Shown in pieces: positions 8,237 to 17,714 of a stretch of DNA of 64,000 nucleotides; the stretch's first letter is position 1, and every line of letters starts with the position of its first letter. Source of the DNA: Nevskiales bacterium (lineage in GTDB: Bacteria > Pseudomonadota > Gammaproteobacteria > Steroidobacterales > GCA-2729495); assembly GCA_011526045.1 (NCBI GenBank), contig WYBE01000047.1, forward strand, positions 1 to 64,000, given 5' to 3'. The position numbers and the translations under genes were made by a program. The notes under the pieces are model-generated. The model was not told where the DNA came from, did no database searches, and worked only from the letters and a program-made list of their open reading frames with translations.

Positions 8237-9799
8237 TCAGCCCATCGACAGCTTGTACTGGACGGAATCGCGCAACGCCTCCCAGCTGGCGTCGATGATG
8301 TTGTCGCTCACGCCCACGGTGCCCCAGATGGCTTCGCCGTCGCCGCTCTCGATCAGCACCCGCGTCCGCGAGCGCGCGCCGCTGTTGCCCTCGAGAATCC
8401 GCACCTTGTAGTCGCGCAGCTTCATGTCCCGCAGCTGCGGGTAACTCTTCTCGAGCGCCAGCCGGAGCGCCTTGTCGAGCGCGCCGATCGGGCCGACCTC
8501 CTCCGCCACGGTGTGCATCGGCTCGCCGTTGACCCGGAGCTTCACAGTCGCCTCGGCCCACAGCTCGCCGCCGTGCCGCTCGATGATCACCCGGTAGTTC
8601 TCGACCTCGAAGAAGGTCCGCTGCTGGCCCAGGTGCTGGGCAACCAGCAGCCGGAAAGACGCGTCGGCCGCCTCGTATTCGTAGCCGCGAAACTCGCGCT
8701 CCTTGAGCTCGTCGATTAGCCCCTTCATTTCCGGCCGCTTCTCGTCGAGTTCGATCCCGAGTTCCTTCGCCTTGAGCGAAAGGCTCGTCCGGCCCGCCAT
8801 GTCGGAGACCAGCACGCGCGTCCGGTTGCCCACGCAAGCCGGGTCGATGTGCTCGTAGCTCCGGGCCACCTTGTTGGCGGCGTTCGCGTGCAGCCCCCCC
8901 TTGTGCGTGAAGGCCGAACGGCCCACGAACGGCGCCTTGGCATTTGGCCGCAGGTTGGCCAGCTCGTCGAAGAACAGCGACAGATCCCGCAGCTGCGCGA
9001 GATTGGGCTGGCAGTGCGTCATCCGGCCCATCTTCAGGATCAGGTTGGGCAGGACGGTCACCATGTCCGCGTTGCCGACCCGCTCGCCATAGCCGTTGAT
9101 CGTGCCCTGCACGAGCGAGGCGCCCGCCGCCACCCCAGCCAGCGTGAGGGCCACGCCCAGCCCGCTGTCGTTGTGGCAATGCACGCCCACCTGCGCTCCG
9201 CCAAATTCCTTCACGGCGCGCGCGACGATCGCCTTGAAATCGTCAACGAGCGTGCCGCCGTTGGTGTCGCAAAGCGTGAGATTGCTCGCGCCGCCTCGCT
9301 GCGCCGCGGCCAGCGTCCTCAAGGCATAATCCGGGTCGGCCTTGTAGCCGTCGAAAAAGTGCTCGGCATCGTAGATGACCTCCCGGCCCTGCGCCACGAG
9401 GTACCGCGTCGAGTCCTCGATCATGGCCAGGTTCTCCTCCAGCGTGGTCCGCAGGATCTCGGTCACGTGCAGGTTCCAGGTCTTGCCCACGATGGTCAGG
9501 ACTGGCATCCCGCTGTCGAGCAGCGTCCGGAGCTGGGCATCCTCCTCCGGCTTCACGCCGGCACGCCGGGTGGCTCCGAAGGCGGCCAGCCGCGCGTGCT
9601 TCAACCGCAGCTTCCCCGCCTCCTGGAAAAACGTGATGTCGCGCGGATTGGATCCCGGGAACCCGCCCTCGATGTAATCCATGCCGAAATGATCGAGCTT
9701 CTCGGCAATCAGCAGCTTGTCCGTCACCGAGAAACTGATGCCCTCACCCTGCGTGCCGTCACGCAGGGTCGTGTCATAGATTTTGACGGATGTGCTCAT
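8237..9799 (-). CDS. cimA: (R)-citramalate synthase
   Basis: Condenses pyruvate and acetyl-CoA to citramalate, the threonine-independent entry to isoleucine biosynthesis. The DRE-TIM barrel start is KIYDTTLRDGTQGEG; other signatures are EGGFPGSNPRD, the metal-ligand region GVHCHNDSGLGVA, GTINGYGERVGNADM and HKGGLHANA. A C-terminal allosteric LeuA-like domain follows from about residue 390. The 520-residue length and the GTQGEG and GGFPGSNP wording match the CimA/AksA-like group rather than 2-isopropylmalate synthase. A homocitrate or isopropylmalate role is a weaker alternative. It appears monocistronic. Confidence 0.93.
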   Translation of the reverse strand: MSTSVKIYDTTLRDGTQGEGISFSVTDKLLIAEKLDHFGMDYIEGGFPGSNPRDITFFQEAGKLRLKHARLAAFGATRRAGVKPEEDAQLRTLLDSGMPVLTIVGKTWNLHVTEILRTTLEENLAMIEDSTRYLVAQGREVIYDAEHFFDGYKADPDYALRTLAAAQRGGASNLTLCDTNGGTLVDDFKAIVARAVKEFGGAQVGVHCHNDSGLGVALTLAGVAAGASLVQGTINGYGERVGNADMVTVLPNLILKMGRMTHCQPNLAQLRDLSLFFDELANLRPNAKAPFVGRSAFTHKGGLHANAANKVARSYEHIDPACVGNRTRVLVSDMAGRTSLSLKAKELGIELDEKRPEMKGLIDELKEREFRGYEYEAADASFRLLVAQHLGQQRTFFEVENYRVIIERHGGELWAEATVKLRVNGEPMHTVAEEVGPIGALDKALRLALEKSYPQLRDMKLRDYKVRILEGNSGARSRTRVLIESGDGEAIWGTVGVSDNIIDASWEALRDSVQYKLSMG

Positions 9800-10192
9800 G
9801 CGAACGCGCGAGGGTTGCGGCCGGCCGTTCCCGTGGCAAGCGGAGGTTTTTCCGGAGCCCCGAGCCTCGAATTCGCGGCCATTGGCGTGGATTCGCGGTT
9901 GAACGATTTGCCGGATGGATCAATCCACGAACCCAATCCGCTCGATCGCGGATTTCGCGGAAGACGAAGCCACTCATTCAGGGGGCTAAAACTTCTTCGC
10001 CGGTCGGAGACGCGGCGACATTGCATGGTCAAACGGTGGATGGTGAGGCCGTGCAACGGTGATAATTAATTCAGGGCTTCACCGACGACCGAGTCACCGA
10101 CCACCGGTTTGCCGGTTTGTCTCCGTGACCTCTCCTCCGATCTCCGTGCCCTCCGTGTCGCAGGATTGGGAGCGAAATAGGCCTTTCTTTCA
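9800..10192. other. Intergenic region upstream of cimA with one repeat copy
   Basis: A 393-bp region between the cimA start and the stop of the hypothetical gene at 10193. Apart from the direct repeat at 10116-10167 no gene or clear promoter is visible. Confidence 0.4.
10116..10167. repeat. 52-bp direct repeat, left copy
   Basis: This copy matches 10697-10748 over the full 52 bp with about ten mismatches. The shared core is CTCYGTGCCCTCCGTGTC (Y = C or T) followed by CAGGATT or CAAGGATT. The word CTCCGTG also recurs inside each copy. The pair brackets exactly one gene (10193-10690). Confidence 0.7.
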
Positions 10193-10690
10193 TCACACAC
10201 CTTCGAATTTGATGCTGGCATCGAAGTTCATCTTCCGGAGCACGCGGCGCATCTCTTTCAAATCTTTGGCGTCGACCTTTCGCACGTCGACCTCGTAGGT
10301 GCGGCGATCGGAACGAAAGGTGACGACCTTCCTTTCAGGATCGTATCGGAACTCCCGCAGCAGGGCTCTTTCGTCGCCGTCCTCCTCGTCCTCCTCTCGT
10401 TCGAACGACACCGTCGCGCCGCGCTCCCATTCGTAAAGGATCCCTTCGTACTTTGGCGTCCGCATGATAGTGAGGCTCTCGACCTGGGTCGGATCGTCAG
10501 GTTCGCAAACAGCGAACGAGACGATCAAATCTGTTCCAGTCTCAGTCGAAATGAATGCAGCGAGTTCCATCGGATTCTTTCTTAGCCAACGTCCTGGCGC
10601 GGCTGTCGCCGCAACGCAATGCAACGATTTCTGGCACACGGCGCCGATGTCACGGGCGTAATCGGGATCGCGGAGCAAGCTCAGTTTCAC
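10193..10690 (-). CDS. Hypothetical acidic protein bracketed by direct repeats
   Basis: Up to 165 residues from a GTG at 10690; an ATG at 10570 (MELAAFIS) gives a shorter 125-residue form and looks the more natural start. The sequence has a beta-rich appearance (LIVSFAVCEPDDPTQVESLTIMRT), a strongly acidic central patch (FEREEDEEDGDERAL) and a basic C terminus (KDLKEMRRVLRKMNF). It has no signal peptide and no recognised domain. The flanking 52-bp repeats suggest this gene was inserted as a unit between cimA and mpl. Comparable small acidic orphans are sometimes immunity proteins, but nothing here proves that. Confidence 0.6.
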   Translation of the reverse strand: MKLSLLRDPDYARDIGAVCQKSLHCVAATAAPGRWLRKNPMELAAFISTETGTDLIVSFAVCEPDDPTQVESLTIMRTPKYEGILYEWERGATVSFEREEDEEDGDERALLREFRYDPERKVVTFRSDRRTYEVDVRKVDAKDLKEMRRVLRKMNFDASIKFEGV

Positions 10691-10696
10691 TTACCC

Positions 10697-10746
10697 GTTG
10701 TCTCAGTGCCTTCGGCTCGGATCTCTGTGCCCTCCGTGTCCAAGGA

Positions 10747-10748
<2 letters not shown>
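10697..10748. repeat. 52-bp direct repeat, right copy
   Basis: Partner of 10116-10167. Its last bases overlap the mpl stop region (10747), so the repeat boundary touches a core gene. This is what an insertion next to an existing repeat, or a duplication on insertion, would leave. Confidence 0.7.
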
Positions 10749-12180
<1,432 letters not shown>

Positions 12181-12277
12181 CCGAATTCAGCCCACCTGCT
12201 TTCTCCTCTGAAAAACCGCTCTCAAATTTTTCCACGCCAGTCCCAAATGCGCTCTTTTGGGCCCAATTTCCGTGGGG

Positions 12278-12303
12278 GGTGGAATAAAAAAGGTGGAATA
12301 AAA
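12278..12303. repeat. Two tandem GGTGGAATAAAA units, 14-bp period
   Basis: GGTGGAATAAAA occurs at 12278-12289 and again at 12292-12303, with the unit starts 14 bp apart. It lies in the 365-bp gene-free stretch (12181-12545) between core genes and the accessory region. AT-rich against its surroundings; could be a protein-binding site or a repeat scar. Confidence 0.5.
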
Positions 12304-12328
12304 CGAAGAAAAACGGGACCGCCCCTCC

Positions 12329-12344
12329 CCCGCCATCGGGCGGG
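12329..12344 (+). terminator. Putative hairpin CCCGCC-ATCG-GGCGGG with T-rich tail
   Basis: A perfect 6-bp GC stem with a 4-base loop, followed by TGTTTTGTCGGTTTT on the plus strand. It is terminator-like for plus-strand transcription, but no plus-strand gene ends here. It may be left from a lost gene at the island boundary. The rest of 12181-12545 shows nothing else. Confidence 0.35.
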
Positions 12345-12545
12345 TGTTTTGTCGGTTTTGAAGGTGAGCAGACATGCTTGGCGGGACAGCTTTGCGGGAA
12401 AAACCACAGCCGTGAAGCACGAAGCCTCATTTGCTCCGGGAAACGCCCATTCACCCGGCCTCCGGCTCCCAGCGCACGCGAAGACGGCCGACTCCCCTGA
12501 ACGCCCGCAGTTCGGCGCCTCACTCTTCCCTACTCTGGGGGCGAG

Positions 12546-12776
12546 CTATTCCTCGTGTTCGCCGCTCGCAAAATCGTAGAGACTTTTTCGGACGACGCGC
12601 TTGTGGCGTAAGCCCGGAAGAACCTTGAGCATCCGGCGGTGAATCAGGCGACGAATCGTTGCGACCGAGACTCCGAGCAACGCAGAAGCTTCCGAAATGC
12701 TGACCGTGAGAGAGGAAGGGTTCTCTTCGGGATCGGTCGCACGCGGGTCTGTTTCAACTGTGGGAGCGGTGTTCAT
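12546..12776 (-). CDS. Small excisionase/MerR-type helix-turn-helix protein
   Basis: A 76-residue protein: a flexible acidic N terminus, then a compact DNA-binding fold (VSISEASALLGVSVATIRRLIHRRMLKVLPG) of the HTH_17 excisionase type, where the second helix ATIRRLI would contact DNA. The basic tail is LRHKRVVRKSLYDF. Such proteins act as excisionases of integrated elements or as small regulators. It is divergent from the Argonaute-containing gene pair with about 170 bp between starts, so it could control that operon (inference). It also marks the edge of the accessory region, where an integrase would be expected but none is visible. Confidence 0.75.
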   Translation of the reverse strand: MNTAPTVETDPRATDPEENPSSLTVSISEASALLGVSVATIRRLIHRRMLKVLPGLRHKRVVRKSLYDFASGEHEE

Positions 12777-12946
12777 CTTTTGCTCGAAATCCGAATTCGC
12801 GGGCGGCCCCTATCGTTGAGGTCGGAGAATGCGGGCGGCCTCTCTGCCAATGGTAGCAGGCGTCTCGGGCGTAGGCGGTGGATCCTTCAACGCGGTTGAT
12901 CTTCAGGTTCGATCAGCACCCTTGCCTTAATCTCGAAGGGGCACGC

Positions 12947-14104
12947 ATGAAGACCTCGTTGCTGGAAAATCTGACGATCGAGCGCGACCGGGCCGAATTT
13001 ATGTTGGATGGCCACCGCGTTTGCATTTCGGGCGACAGCCGTTCGCCGGCATTTGCCGCCCTCAAAGAGCTTCACGAACACGCGCTCGCTGACTACGAGA
13101 CTCACCGAGCCATAGCAGCACAGCGGCGCGGCATCCTTACGCGGATCGGGTCGTGGCTGGGATCGTTTCGGCGAAATCGAGCCACGATCTCCTCCCCGAG
13201 CGTTTCGAACTATGCCGCTACTTCGCCTCAACCATTCGAGAGCAACGAATCGACCAAGCCGCACCTACAGAGTTTGTTTGCAGATGAAAACGGTGTCCAT
13301 GCCGTTTGGCAGGAAACCCAAACCCATTCCCGAAGTTCCGCGGACTCAGCCGCAGCGCAATCAGCGACCCAATTCACGTCCCGGCTGGATTCAGAACTCG
13401 CGCATCGACTCCGTCGCTGCTTCGAAGCCCTTTCGCATCTCGGCTACAAAGTGAACGGCATTGAACTGCTCGCGGGCGTCTCGCCATCGGCGTTACGGAC
13501 GGCGAGCACGAAGCAGAGTCAGACTACGCCTGTCACTCCACCAACAACGGCGCACTCTGTGGAAACGAATCCTGTGCCGGAGCACACGAAGGCCGGTCCC
13601 GCCAGCCTGGCAGCCGGCGTCACAACTGATGCAGTGCCCTCTGAGATCGTGATGCGGTTGCACCCGCCATCGGCTGACCATCCGAGTCGCGCACTGGTGT
13701 CACCGGCCGAGGACAGCGACAAACCGGAGGTGCTGATTGCGTCGGAGCGCGTGCTTCGCGCACTGCACGCGGCGGCAAGCACGTCGCGACCCCTTGCTGA
13801 GCGATTGACGTATCTGCGTTGCAGCCGCGGGGAAAAAGGGCTGCGCATCGTAGCCGTTGGCTTCGGCGAAGGTGCCGAGCGAGCGCCCAGCCGATGGGAG
13901 GACGCGAAGATGTGGTGGCACGACGCTGGCAAGACTCTCGCAGCAAATGTTCCGCCGGAAAGCTCAGCACCGAGCGAGGCGACTACGGCGAAACTTGGAC
14001 CGACGTTCGAGACTGGCTCGGCGCCTTTGCAGCAGCAACGACCCCCGAAAGCGCGGCCAAACCCCGATGTGCGCCCCGATGCGCTGGCGCCCGAACCGGG
14101 CTGA
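12947..14104 (+). CDS. Unknown protein encoded directly upstream of Argonaute
   Basis: 385 residues from ATG 12947, chosen over ATG 12878 because GAAGGGG (12935-12941) is a good ribosome-binding site. No family is recognised. The N-terminal ~50 residues look folded (IERDRAEFMLDGHRVCISGD), then a basic amphipathic stretch (RRGILTRIGSWLGSFRRN), Ser/Thr/Pro/Gln-rich linkers, a helical core (HRLRRCFEALSHLGYKVNG), and a C-terminal domain (PEVLIASERVLRALHAAAS, GEKGLRIVAVGFGEG) ending in a Pro-rich tail. It lies 122 bp upstream of the Argonaute on the same strand, so a functional partnership is plausible. It shows no PD-(D/E)XK, Sir2, TIR or other known pAgo-effector motif that I can see. Confidence 0.65.
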   Translation: MKTSLLENLTIERDRAEFMLDGHRVCISGDSRSPAFAALKELHEHALADYETHRAIAAQRRGILTRIGSWLGSFRRNRATISSPSVSNYAATSPQPFESNESTKPHLQSLFADENGVHAVWQETQTHSRSSADSAAAQSATQFTSRLDSELAHRLRRCFEALSHLGYKVNGIELLAGVSPSALRTASTKQSQTTPVTPPTTAHSVETNPVPEHTKAGPASLAAGVTTDAVPSEIVMRLHPPSADHPSRALVSPAEDSDKPEVLIASERVLRALHAAASTSRPLAERLTYLRCSRGEKGLRIVAVGFGEGAERAPSRWEDAKMWWHDAGKTLAANVPPESSAPSEATTAKLGPTFETGSAPLQQQRPPKARPNPDVRPDALAPEPG

Positions 14105-14226
14105 GCTGCGATGCAAGGTCACACGTCTGCTTCGCGTGATCGCCCGTGCGAAGCCCCGGGGGCACTCGACAGATCGACATTGAGCCGGTTGGCTTTTGTC
14201 ACGTAGGGTTGGGTGATCGCGTCCAG

Positions 14227-16230
14227 ATGATCACCAATTTTTATCCCATCGAATCCTCCACGACGGAGTTCACTCTTCAGTGCCTCCCATATTCAGAGGA
14301 AAAACTGGACGAACTGCGCCAGGCCCACAATCGAACCTACTCGTTCTTTCGAGTCGGCGAGTTTATCTACGCGGTGCACATGGAAGGCGTTGCGCTTACG
14401 TTGGGCGAATCAGTTCTGGTTCGGCCGGCAGAAGCTCCCGAAGTGACGGCCGGCGTCGTGCGTCACCTCCTTTTTCGCACGTTCGTCCGCAAGCTGCCAG
14501 GCCTGAAACCCCTCGATTTCTATCCGTTGCGCTTTCTTTCGCGAAAAGTGGAACACGATGCCGCTCGCGAGCATTTGCCGAAGGATTTGCAGGGTGTCCT
14601 CACTTACACGCGACTGAACGAAATCCAGACCCGCAAGATCAGTCCAGATGACAAGTCGCAGATCGGCGTGCTCATCAACATCGAACGCCACTGGAATCTC
14701 ACACGCACCGTGGAGGAACTGACGGCTGAGGGTTTCGACGCGACTGGATGCGCGATTGTGCATGCGGTGCCGCTGCCTGGCTTGAACGATGTTTTGGCCC
14801 CAACGGAAACGTCCGTCGGACGCGCCCTGGCCATCAAGAATGGCCGAGTCGAGGTGGACACCAGTCAGGGACGGCAGTCATTTCCCGCCAGCGAAATGTT
14901 CCTTCGCAAGAGCGCAGCCGAAATCCGGACGTATCTTGCGCACCGGCTTGGCGGCGCGAAGGCGTCCGAAATCTTCGAACAGATTTTCCGCACTGGCGCG
15001 CTTGCAGCCAACGCCCACGACTATCATCGCGAGATCGGCGAAATTGCGGATTACCTCGCGCAGTGGGACTTCACGTGTCCGGCAGGATTCTCCTTTCGCA
15101 TTTCGTGCAAACCGCGCGCCGCCGATGTTTCGCTCTCTCTCCAGCCGACCACGTTCCGGTTCGACATCAGTCCAGGTGCCGCCAGCACCCGCCCGTTTTC
15201 GGGTCTCGCGAAGTTTGGGCCCTACGACTCGCGTCGTTTCAGCCCGAAGAAGCCACGCATTCTGGTGGTTTGCCGACCTGGTTCGCGCGCGGGCTTCACA
15301 ACGACGATGGCACAATTGGAAAACGGCATTCCGGAGAGCCAGTATTTCCAGAAAGGCCTGCGCGATTTCTTTCGGTTGAGTGGCATCGAGTGGCAAATCC
15401 TCGAAGCTGACACCTCCAATGCGGATGCGCTCGCAGCCGCGGTTGAATCGAAGCTCACTTCTGCCGGTGGCGACGTGTTTTCGCTCGCGGTGGTCGAAGG
15501 TGACGAGGCCGACCGGACTGCCGAGGTTACGACCAGCCCCTACTATCGCGCTAAAGCTCTGCTGATGGGCGCGGGAATTCCTGTCCAAGCACTCCAGCCT
15601 TATCGCACCCGGATGAGCAAAGCGGAGTTGGGTAACATTCTCGGTCCGCTCGCGCTGCAGATGTATGCGAAGCTCGGCGGCACGCCATGGGTTCTTCAGG
15701 CGAGCGTCGATGTCGATCACGAAATCGTCGTCGGCATCGGTCACTACTTGGAGCGTTCGTCGGAGTTCGCGGGCGCGCAAAGTCGACGGGTGGTCGGGTT
15801 GACGACGTTTTTCTCCAGCGACGGTTCCTACCTGATGGCGCGCACATGCCGCGCTGTGGACTACGACGGCTACTTCAATGAACTGCTGACCTCGCTCGAA
15901 GCCTGCCTCCAGGAACTCGCGCATGACTACGCATGGAAGGATGGCAGCACTGTTCGCATCGTGTTTCACATCTTCAAGCCGATCCGCGAAACGGAGGCTG
16001 AGGTTGTAGCGGAACTGGTGAAGCGGTTCGCTCGTTTTCAAATTCGATATGCGTTTGTGAACGTGGTGATCGAACATCCGTGGATCCTGTTTGAGGATTC
16101 TCCGAAGCAAAGCCGCGGTCGCGGGTTCTTTGTCCCGGATCGCATGGTGAGCAGCAGCGCCTCGCGCACGAGTGACGAGCCGCCCTTCTCGGTCCACAAC
16201 GCGCGGAGCGCAGCTTCGTGGAAGGTCTGA
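14227..16230 (+). CDS. Prokaryotic Argonaute, long-B (RsAgo-like), C-terminally truncated
   Basis: A 667-residue Argonaute. The MID domain starts near FGPYDSRRFSPKKPRILVV and includes QYFQKGLRDFF, a plausible site for the guide 5' phosphate. PIWI follows with KLGGTPWVLQ, IVVGIGHY, VVGLTTFFSSDGSYLM, VRIVFHIFKP and HPWILFED. Wording and order match Rhodobacter sphaeroides Argonaute as I recall it. The position of the first catalytic Asp is Gly (VVGIG), so slicing is not expected; such long-B proteins bind guides and recruit effectors. After GFFVPDR (about residue 639) the family normally continues roughly 110 residues with the end of PIWI. Here the frame instead runs into unrelated sequence, so the protein is probably truncated. 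The ATG at 14227 has only a weak Shine-Dalgarno sequence. Confidence 0.85.
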   Translation: MITNFYPIESSTTEFTLQCLPYSEEKLDELRQAHNRTYSFFRVGEFIYAVHMEGVALTLGESVLVRPAEAPEVTAGVVRHLLFRTFVRKLPGLKPLDFYPLRFLSRKVEHDAAREHLPKDLQGVLTYTRLNEIQTRKISPDDKSQIGVLINIERHWNLTRTVEELTAEGFDATGCAIVHAVPLPGLNDVLAPTETSVGRALAIKNGRVEVDTSQGRQSFPASEMFLRKSAAEIRTYLAHRLGGAKASEIFEQIFRTGALAANAHDYHREIGEIADYLAQWDFTCPAGFSFRISCKPRAADVSLSLQPTTFRFDISPGAASTRPFSGLAKFGPYDSRRFSPKKPRILVVCRPGSRAGFTTTMAQLENGIPESQYFQKGLRDFFRLSGIEWQILEADTSNADALAAAVESKLTSAGGDVFSLAVVEGDEADRTAEVTTSPYYRAKALLMGAGIPVQALQPYRTRMSKAELGNILGPLALQMYAKLGGTPWVLQASVDVDHEIVVGIGHYLERSSEFAGAQSRRVVGLTTFFSSDGSYLMARTCRAVDYDGYFNELLTSLEACLQELAHDYAWKDGSTVRIVFHIFKPIRETEAEVVAELVKRFARFQIRYAFVNVVIEHPWILFEDSPKQSRGRGFFVPDRMVSSSASRTSDEPPFSVHNARSAASWKV

Positions 16231-16429
16231 TCCACGGCAATGGGTTCGTGGAGCGGTCGATCAGATACTGCGCGCCGAGATGCTTCGCGACAAGCTGCGC
16301 GGTGAATACCAGCACGCTGAGAAAGCAGATCGCCGCCAACGCCTGATTGGTGGGCCGCCGGGCGTTGAGCCACAAAACGCCAACGCCGAATCCCAGCATC
16401 ACGAGGGCGGTGACAAAGGGGAAAAACAT
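16200..16429 (-). pseudogene. Remnant of a membrane histidine kinase N terminus
   Basis: From an ATG at 16429 the minus strand encodes two hydrophobic segments, FFPFVTALVMLGFGVGVLWL and ALAAICFLSVLVFTAQLVA, joined by NARRPTNQ. Then comes NPLPWIRPSTKL, a layout typical of multi-TM N-terminal sensors of histidine kinases. The frame loses resemblance to protein after about 16200, exactly where the opposing Argonaute frame also degenerates. It is therefore read as the stump of a deleted kinase gene that once accompanied the nearby response regulators. The family assignment rests on topology only. Confidence 0.45.
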
Positions 16430-16505
16430 AGGTGGCAGTTCGCGGTCCGTTGCGGCTTCCGGTTGAAGAACGTCTTTGACCGGTTACCGCGATGGATTCT
16501 TTCTC

Positions 16506-17306
16506 ATGGGCCAATCCGTGAAGCCGACGGTCCCCAACCTCACAGCGAGTCGCTCGCGCAACACGTTCGGTTCGGTCGCCAATCTCTTCGCGGTCGCGTT
16601 CGTCGCGGTTGTGTTGTTGTTTGCCTTCGGCGCGAATCGCATCGCGACTCTCGCAGCGCTTGCATGGCTCGGCGCGTTTTTCCTCGTCGGCTGCGGCCTG
16701 ATTCCGCGATGGCTGACAAGATCGCTGCAACGGACCGCTCCGTCTGCGGCGCCGGATTTCCGCGGCAAGCGCACGATCATCATTTTGCTAGGGGATGGCA
16801 CGGTGAGTAACCCCGAATCGGGCGAGTTGGTTCCCGGGTGGCTTGCGCACTCCCGAATTACAAAGGCGGCGCAGTTGTATCTGGCCGCACACGCAGGCGG
16901 TGGCATGTGCACGCTCGTGGTGACTGGGGATGACAGCGTCGGAAAGCGGACGCCATCGGCCTATGTGACGAACCTGGTCTCCCTCGGTGTCGTCGAGCGC
17001 AACATCATACTGGAGACTCGAGGAGAAAACACGTATCGGCAGGCGGAGCATACAAAGGAGAGGCTGCAGACCATCGGTGACTTCGACGCGCTGTTCCTGG
17101 TAACGTCTGGGCTGCACATGAGGCGCGCGCTGCTCTATTTCGAAAATGTCGGCCTGCATCCGCAGGCGATTCCGTCAGACTACGTGACGGCTGAAATCAC
17201 CCTGTTTCCGGCCGCCTACAATTTCGCGATCACAGACATCGCGTGCCATCAATACGTCGGAATTGCGCGGATGCGGCTGTATAACGCGCTCGGTTGGAAC
17301 AAATGA
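16506..17306 (+). CDS. YdcF/ElyC-like DUF218 membrane-anchored protein
   Basis: About 266 residues. Two N-terminal transmembrane helices (FAVAFVAVVLLFAFGANRIATLA region and WLGAFFLVGCGLIPRW) precede a DUF218 domain: TIIILLGDGTV, HSRITKAAQLY, TLVVTGDD, ETRGENTYRQAEHTKE and ALFLVTSGLHMRRALLYFE. The order G-D-G, E-x-x-N-T and S-x-x-H-M-x-R-A is diagnostic of the YdcF/SanA/ElyC group, linked to envelope and lipid-carrier homeostasis. ATG 16506 places the TM helices at the N terminus. It converges on the response regulator at 17308 with a single base between the genes. Confidence 0.82.
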   Translation: MGQSVKPTVPNLTASRSRNTFGSVANLFAVAFVAVVLLFAFGANRIATLAALAWLGAFFLVGCGLIPRWLTRSLQRTAPSAAPDFRGKRTIIILLGDGTVSNPESGELVPGWLAHSRITKAAQLYLAAHAGGGMCTLVVTGDDSVGKRTPSAYVTNLVSLGVVERNIILETRGENTYRQAEHTKERLQTIGDFDALFLVTSGLHMRRALLYFENVGLHPQAIPSDYVTAEITLFPAAYNFAITDIACHQYVGIARMRLYNALGWNK

Positions 17307-17307
17307 C

Positions 17308-17694
17308 TCAGGTCGCGCAGCCTCCTTTCTTCCGCTGCTCCGATGCAGCCACGGCCCGCGCCGCTACTTCAACGATTTCGTTTTTGGAGGCCCGATCCTT
17401 GTGAATGAAAGCGAAGAGCGGCTGACCGAAGTCCACGTCCGCGTGTGCTGAGATGCCGATCAAGCTGATCGTGGGATCGATCGCCTTCAGCTCGCTGCAT
17501 ACTGTGCCGCCATCCATCACCGGCATCGCGTAATCCACAAACGCGGCGCAGATCTCTCCGCTGCGCGCGTGAGTGAACGCGCTCGGGCCGTCTTCAACCG
17601 GAACGACGGTGAACGTAGGCTCGAGCATTGCTTTCAGCACTCGTCGCGCACCGTCGGCATCATCTATGACCAGGACCATTTTCTTTGAGGACAT
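17308..17694 (-). CDS. Stand-alone response regulator receiver domain
   Basis: A 128-residue single REC domain: VLVIDDADGARRVL (acidic pocket), predicted phospho-Asp in AAFVDYAMPVMDG, and IGISAHAD in place of the usual switch Thr/Ser region. The conserved Lys may be in FIHKDRA. With no output domain it would act by protein contact or as a phosphate sink. It is transcribed leftwards behind two larger regulator genes (20-bp spacing), probably as one operon. The C terminus ends with a basic, Cys-containing tail (SEQRKKGGCAT). Confidence 0.85.
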   Translation of the reverse strand: MSSKKMVLVIDDADGARRVLKAMLEPTFTVVPVEDGPSAFTHARSGEICAAFVDYAMPVMDGGTVCSELKAIDPTISLIGISAHADVDFGQPLFAFIHKDRASKNEIVEVAARAVAASEQRKKGGCAT

Positions 17695-17714
17695 TTAGCT
17701 CTTTGAGGGATAGG

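Noticed and set aside
14878-16197. 439-residue minus-strand frame opposite Argonaute
   Set aside because: Arg/Ala/Glu-rich shadow; the plus strand carries recognisable MID and PIWI motifs.
17269-17290. GTATAA inside the YdcF-like gene as another ECF site
   Set aside because: It lies within coding sequence and has no AAGGG-type box 17-18 bp upstream.
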